Positions 7,726 through 9,723 of a stretch of 9,723 bases of DNA are shown piece after piece. Under the pieces are notes generated by a model. It was not told where the DNA came from. It saw only the letters and a list, made by a program, of their open reading frames with translations, and made no database searches. The number at the start of each line of letters is the position of its first letter. The stretch's first letter is position 1. A program made the position numbers and the translations under genes. Origin of the DNA: Gemmatimonadota bacterium (GTDB lineage Bacteria; Gemmatimonadota; Gemmatimonadetes; Gemmatimonadales; GWC2-71-9); the NCBI GenBank assembly GCA_003220985.1, contig QHTY01000195.1, positions 1 through 9,723 on the forward strand, written 5' to 3'.

Positions 7726-8447
7726 CCGAGCACCGCTGGACAGAACTCGCCGCGCCCTACGCACTGGGCAGCCTCGACCCCGGGGAGCGCGCGGAGTTCG
7801 AGCGGCACCTCGAGACCTGCGCGAGCTGTCGCGTGGAAGTCCAGTCGTTCCGCGAAGTCTCAGGGCTTTTGGCGCGGGGCGTTGCGCATGCGACACCACC
7901 TGCCGAGCTACGCGCACGCGTGGTGCGATACGCTCGGCGCGCCCGTCCGGCGATCCTGCCGTGGGCAGTGGCGGCCGCCGTTGTGCTCGCTATCCTCGGC
8001 GGATTCGGCTACTGGCGAGCTGCGAACGAAGCTCGCGTGCTGCGGACCAGGTTCGACGTCGCGCAAAGTCAGCTCGACAGCACGAAGTACGTCGTGGCGG
8101 CATTGCTCGATTCCTCCGTTGCCATCACGGATCTCGCCGCCACCGGCAAAGCGCCGTCCATGCGGCTCTACTGGAACCGCGCGCGCAACATCGTCGTCGT
8201 CGCGGCGTTCGACCTGCCGCCCGCGCCAGCGGGCCGGACCTATCAGCTCTGGGCGATCGAGAAAGGCCGCGCGCCGGTGAGTGTGGGCACCTTCAACTCG
8301 GCGCCCAGCGGCCGTCCGGTCATCACATTGCAGATGCCCGCCGGCGTGCAACCCGAAGTCAGCGCGGTGACGGAGGAACCCGCCGGCGGCTCGCCCCAAC
8401 CCACGCAGCAACCGTTCCTGGTAGGTAGCTGGAGATCCCGCTCGTAA
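7722..8447 (+). CDS. Transmembrane anti-sigma factor with RskA-type C-terminal domain
   Basis: The 241-residue protein is the expected partner of the preceding sigma factor. The N-terminal cytoplasmic domain has a zinc-binding anti-sigma signature His29-x3-Cys33-x2-Cys36 (HLETCASC) after APYALGSLDPGERAEFERHL. One membrane segment lies at about 78-97 (AILPWAVAAAVVLAILGGFG). The extracytoplasmic part resembles the anti-sigma-K RskA C-terminal domain, with MRLYWNRARNIVVVAAFDLPP, GRTYQLWAI, VGTFNS and a SAVTEEPAGGSPQPTQQPF segment that is a family hallmark. Family knowledge suggests it holds the sigma factor inactive at the membrane until regulated proteolysis releases it; the inducing signal is unknown. 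The ATG at 7722 overlaps the sigma stop by 4 nt, with a GGTGGAG-type ribosome site just ahead. The C-terminus at 8447 has the normal length for the family, so the downstream mobile unit has not truncated it. Confidence 0.92.
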   Translation: MTEHRWTELAAPYALGSLDPGERAEFERHLETCASCRVEVQSFREVSGLLARGVAHATPPAELRARVVRYARRARPAILPWAVAAAVVLAILGGFGYWRAANEARVLRTRFDVAQSQLDSTKYVVAALLDSSVAITDLAATGKAPSMRLYWNRARNIVVVAAFDLPPAPAGRTYQLWAIEKGRAPVSVGTFNSAPSGRPVITLQMPAGVQPEVSAVTEEPAGGSPQPTQQPFLVGSWRSRS

Positions 8448-8518
8448 GCGTTGGGATTTAATCATGAATTGGGGGGCTCATTTGACCTCGCATTGATCGA
8501 TGTCGACCAAGATGCCAT

Positions 8519-8905
8519 GTGGCCGCTCACCACATCTTCTTCCACCTCACCTGGTCAACATATCGGCGCATGCCGATGATCGATCAGCCCACGCGCAATT
8601 TTCTCGATGGCTTCTTCCGGCGGACGGCGATCCAAGAGCGCGTCACCATCGTCGCGCTAGCGTTTCTCCGAACGCACGTCCATCTCCTGCTCCAGACCGG
8701 TCCGCGACTCGATTTGTCGCGATTGGTGCGGCTGCTGAAGGGAGGAAGCAGTTACGCTGCCAGCCGACAACCTGACAACAAGCTCGGATTGAGGTGGAAT
8801 CGCGAGTATTCAGTGACAAGCGTGAGTCCGAAGCTGCTACAAGGAGCAATCGATTACATCGAGAGACAGAATGAGAGGCACCCAGCTGAGATGATCCCAC
8901 CCTAA
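8519..8905 (+). CDS. Y1 (HUH) transposase, REP-associated (RAYT)/IS200-like, short form
   Basis: The 128-residue protein matches small single-domain Y1 transposases, which cut and rejoin single-stranded DNA at hairpins through a covalent tyrosine link. It opens with HHIFFHLTW (4-12), a conserved first strand of this short subfamily. The HUH metal-binding pair is His53-Val-His55 in RTHVHLLLQ. The candidate nucleophile is Tyr113 in the C-terminal helix AIDYIERQNERHP, matching the YI-x2-Q pattern of IS200-type enzymes. Length is normal for the subfamily (about 130) and the frame is intact, so it may be active. The start is GTG at 8519: there is no in-frame ATG after the TGA at 8483, and ribosome-site support is weak. 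The TAA stop lies inside the first hairpin of the downstream palindrome cluster. It separates the sigma/anti-sigma pair from the DUF4331 gene, and I see no accessory TnpB gene. Confidence 0.8.
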   Translation: MAAHHIFFHLTWSTYRRMPMIDQPTRNFLDGFFRRTAIQERVTIVALAFLRTHVHLLLQTGPRLDLSRLVRLLKGGSSYAASRQPDNKLGLRWNREYSVTSVSPKLLQGAIDYIERQNERHPAEMIPP

Positions 8906-8980
8906 AGGGTGGGCCCAGGAGAGCACTGCGCTTGAAGCGCAGTGCCTTCTTGGGCCCACTCCTCAGAGTGGGAACCCAAG
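8896..8980. repeat. Palindrome cluster (three hairpins) at transposase 3' end
   Basis: Three hairpins follow in 85 bp. First: CCCACCCT (8896-8903) with AGGGTGGG (8906-8913), loop AA. Second: GCACTGCGCTT (8923-8933) with AAGCGCAGTGC (8935-8945), an 11 bp perfect stem. Third: CTTGGGCCCACTC (8949-8961) with GAGTGGG (8966-8972) and CCCAAG (8975-8980), 13 pairs with a two-base AA bulge. In an alternative fold GGGCCCA (8911-8917) pairs with TGGGCCC (8951-8957), enclosing the second hairpin. This is the kind of structured DNA a RAYT recognises and resembles a bacterial interspersed mosaic element. None of the hairpins has a T-tract, so terminator function is unlikely. Confidence 0.7.
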
Positions 8981-9029
8981 TCACTGGGCCACAATTCACA
9001 TTGAGGAATCCAATCCGATCGCCCGGCGC

Positions 9030-9071
9030 GGGCGTAGAGAAGATGACACTCTACGCCCGTTTCTTTTTTTT
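9030..9071 (+). terminator. Intrinsic-terminator-like hairpin with T8 tract, abutting DUF4331 start
   Basis: GGGCGTAGAG (9030-9039) and CTCTACGCCC (9049-9058) form a 10 bp perfect stem with a 9 nt loop, followed by GTTTC and eight T (9064-9071). This is the standard form of a Rho-independent terminator for plus-strand transcription arriving from the transposase. It is oddly placed: the GTG of the DUF4331 gene follows at 9072 with no room for a promoter. It may therefore be an attenuator in that gene's leader. Another reading is that the region is partly coding and the T8 run is one base short (ATG at 9043). Confidence 0.6.
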
Positions 9072-9723
9072 GTGCTGAGTTTGCTGCTCGCGGGCGCCGT
9101 CGCGATCGGCGTCACGCGGTTGATCAGCGCGTCGGACCACAAAGACAGCATGCTGCTCGCCGGTGACCCCGCTGCTGACATCGCAGACGTCTACACGTTC
9201 TCGAGCCCCACCAATCCGGCGAACACGGTGCTGGCGATGACCGTGTCGGGGTTCATCCCGCCGTCCGAAGCGAGCACCACGTTCTTCGATCCGAACGTGC
9301 TGTACCAGTGGAAGATCGATAACAACGGCGACGCGGTCGAAGATCTCGTGATCCAGGCGTTCGTGACCGGAACCGGCGGGCATCAGGTGATGCATTTCCG
9401 CGGCCCCGCGGCGCCGTCCGACATCGGCGCGACGGACCGTATTATCGACGGTGCCGAGACGGCAACCGTCGCCGTCAGCAACACGCCCACTCCCGTCGTC
9501 GCCTCGCGTAGCGGCATGACCGTATTCGCCGGCGTGCGCGACGATCCGTTCTTATTCGACCTCGTGCAGTTCAAGCACATCATCGCGGGTGAAGCGACGT
9601 CGTTCCGCAGCCCCGGCATCGACACGTTCGCCGGGACCAACGTGCTCGCCATCGTCGTCGAGCTGCCAAGCTCGCAGCTCGGCAACTCGAAGCTCGGCGT
9701 TTGGGGCACGACCAGCCGGCCAC
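9072..9723 (+). CDS. DUF4331 family protein, 5' part (3' end outside window)
   Basis: The frame runs open to the window edge, with 217 visible residues. It matches the DUF4331 family (function unknown, exported): SASDHKDS just after the signal sequence (20-26), DIADVYTF (36-43), FAGVRDDPFLFDL (152-164), QFKHIIAG, FAGTNVLAIVVELP (186-199) and LGVWGTTSR (208-216). An acidic loop DNNGDAVED (83-91) resembles a calcium-binding loop; its role is unproven. GTG at 9072 is the first conventional in-frame start after the TGA at 8892. It gives a hydrophobic signal (VLSLLLAGAVAIG) without the usual basic N-terminal residues and with no ribosome site. One extra T in the preceding T8 would instead join the ATG at 9043, adding MTLYARFFFF and a normal signal peptide. 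The start is therefore uncertain, while the family call is firm. It probably belonged to the sigma/anti-sigma operon before the transposase unit arrived. Confidence 0.85.
   Translation, partial: MLSLLLAGAVAIGVTRLISASDHKDSMLLAGDPAADIADVYTFSSPTNPANTVLAMTVSGFIPPSEASTTFFDPNVLYQWKIDNNGDAVEDLVIQAFVTGTGGHQVMHFRGPAAPSDIGATDRIIDGAETATVAVSNTPTPVVASRSGMTVFAGVRDDPFLFDLVQFKHIIAGEATSFRSPGIDTFAGTNVLAIVVELPSSQLGNSKLGVWGTTSRP

Noticed and set aside
6784..7917. 377-residue open frame on the minus strand spanning the kinase end, spacer and sigma gene
   Set aside because: It crosses three unrelated loci and has Arg-rich low-complexity composition; the sigma and anti-sigma genes explain the plus strand.
8500..8775. 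Plus-strand open frame with an ATG overlapping the transposase start
   Set aside because: It is the same DNA read in another frame, without the HUH or tyrosine motifs; the frame starting at 8519 has both.
9051..9709. Two minus-strand open frames opposite the DUF4331 gene
   Set aside because: The plus-strand frame has clear DUF4331 motifs throughout; the antisense frames have none.

Overview
The window is high-GC bacterial DNA. Its gene set resembles Gemmatimonadota or a similar soil/environmental Gram-negative: a CarboxypepD_reg-type TonB-dependent receptor, a membrane-anchored Ser/Thr kinase, a SigK/RskA-like ECF sigma and anti-sigma pair, a DUF4331 protein, and a very short Y1 (HUH) transposase of the kind common in that phylum. 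The taxonomic call is inference from gene content and GC bias; there is no rRNA or tRNA here to test it. Because GC is high, long open frames occur opposite almost every real gene. I kept one coding frame per locus, chosen by recognisable protein families.

Layout. (1) 1-2865, plus strand: the 3' part of a gene for a probable outer-membrane beta-barrel protein overlaps by 4 nt (GTGA) a complete gene for a lipoprotein-type neutral/alkaline ceramidase. The two are probably co-transcribed. (2) 2872-5295, minus strand: an 807-residue TonB-dependent-receptor-like outer-membrane protein, convergent with the ceramidase gene across only 6 bp. (3) 5296-5414: a divergent intergenic region with a clean 6+6 bp dyad that could be an operator. 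(4) 5415-6956, plus: a Ser/Thr protein kinase with all catalytic motifs, a hydrophobic membrane segment and a C-terminal region I do not recognise. (5) 6957-7152: an intergenic stretch holding REP-like nested palindromes. (6) 7153-8447, plus: an ECF sigma factor overlapping by 4 nt (ATGA) its anti-sigma factor, which has a zinc motif, one membrane segment and an RskA-type C-terminal domain. (7) 8519-8980: a 128-residue Y1/HUH transposase whose stop codon lies inside the first hairpin of a dense palindrome cluster, which fits a RAYT/REP arrangement. (8) 9030-9723: a textbook intrinsic-terminator shape (10 bp stem plus T8) that directly abuts the only in-frame conventional start of a DUF4331 protein running off the window end.

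How the parts may work together: most products belong to the cell envelope (barrel, lipoprotein hydrolase, receptor) or to signal transduction across the inner membrane (kinase, anti-sigma). The sigma/anti-sigma pair probably once sat directly upstream of the DUF4331 gene, with the transposase/palindrome unit now between them. The most unusual spot is 9030-9080. There a terminator-like hairpin, a T8 homopolymer, an out-of-frame ATG and the DUF4331 signal sequence overlap, suggesting attenuation, slippage/phase variation, or a one-base assembly error. I saw no CRISPR array, tRNA, rRNA, prophage or defence system.
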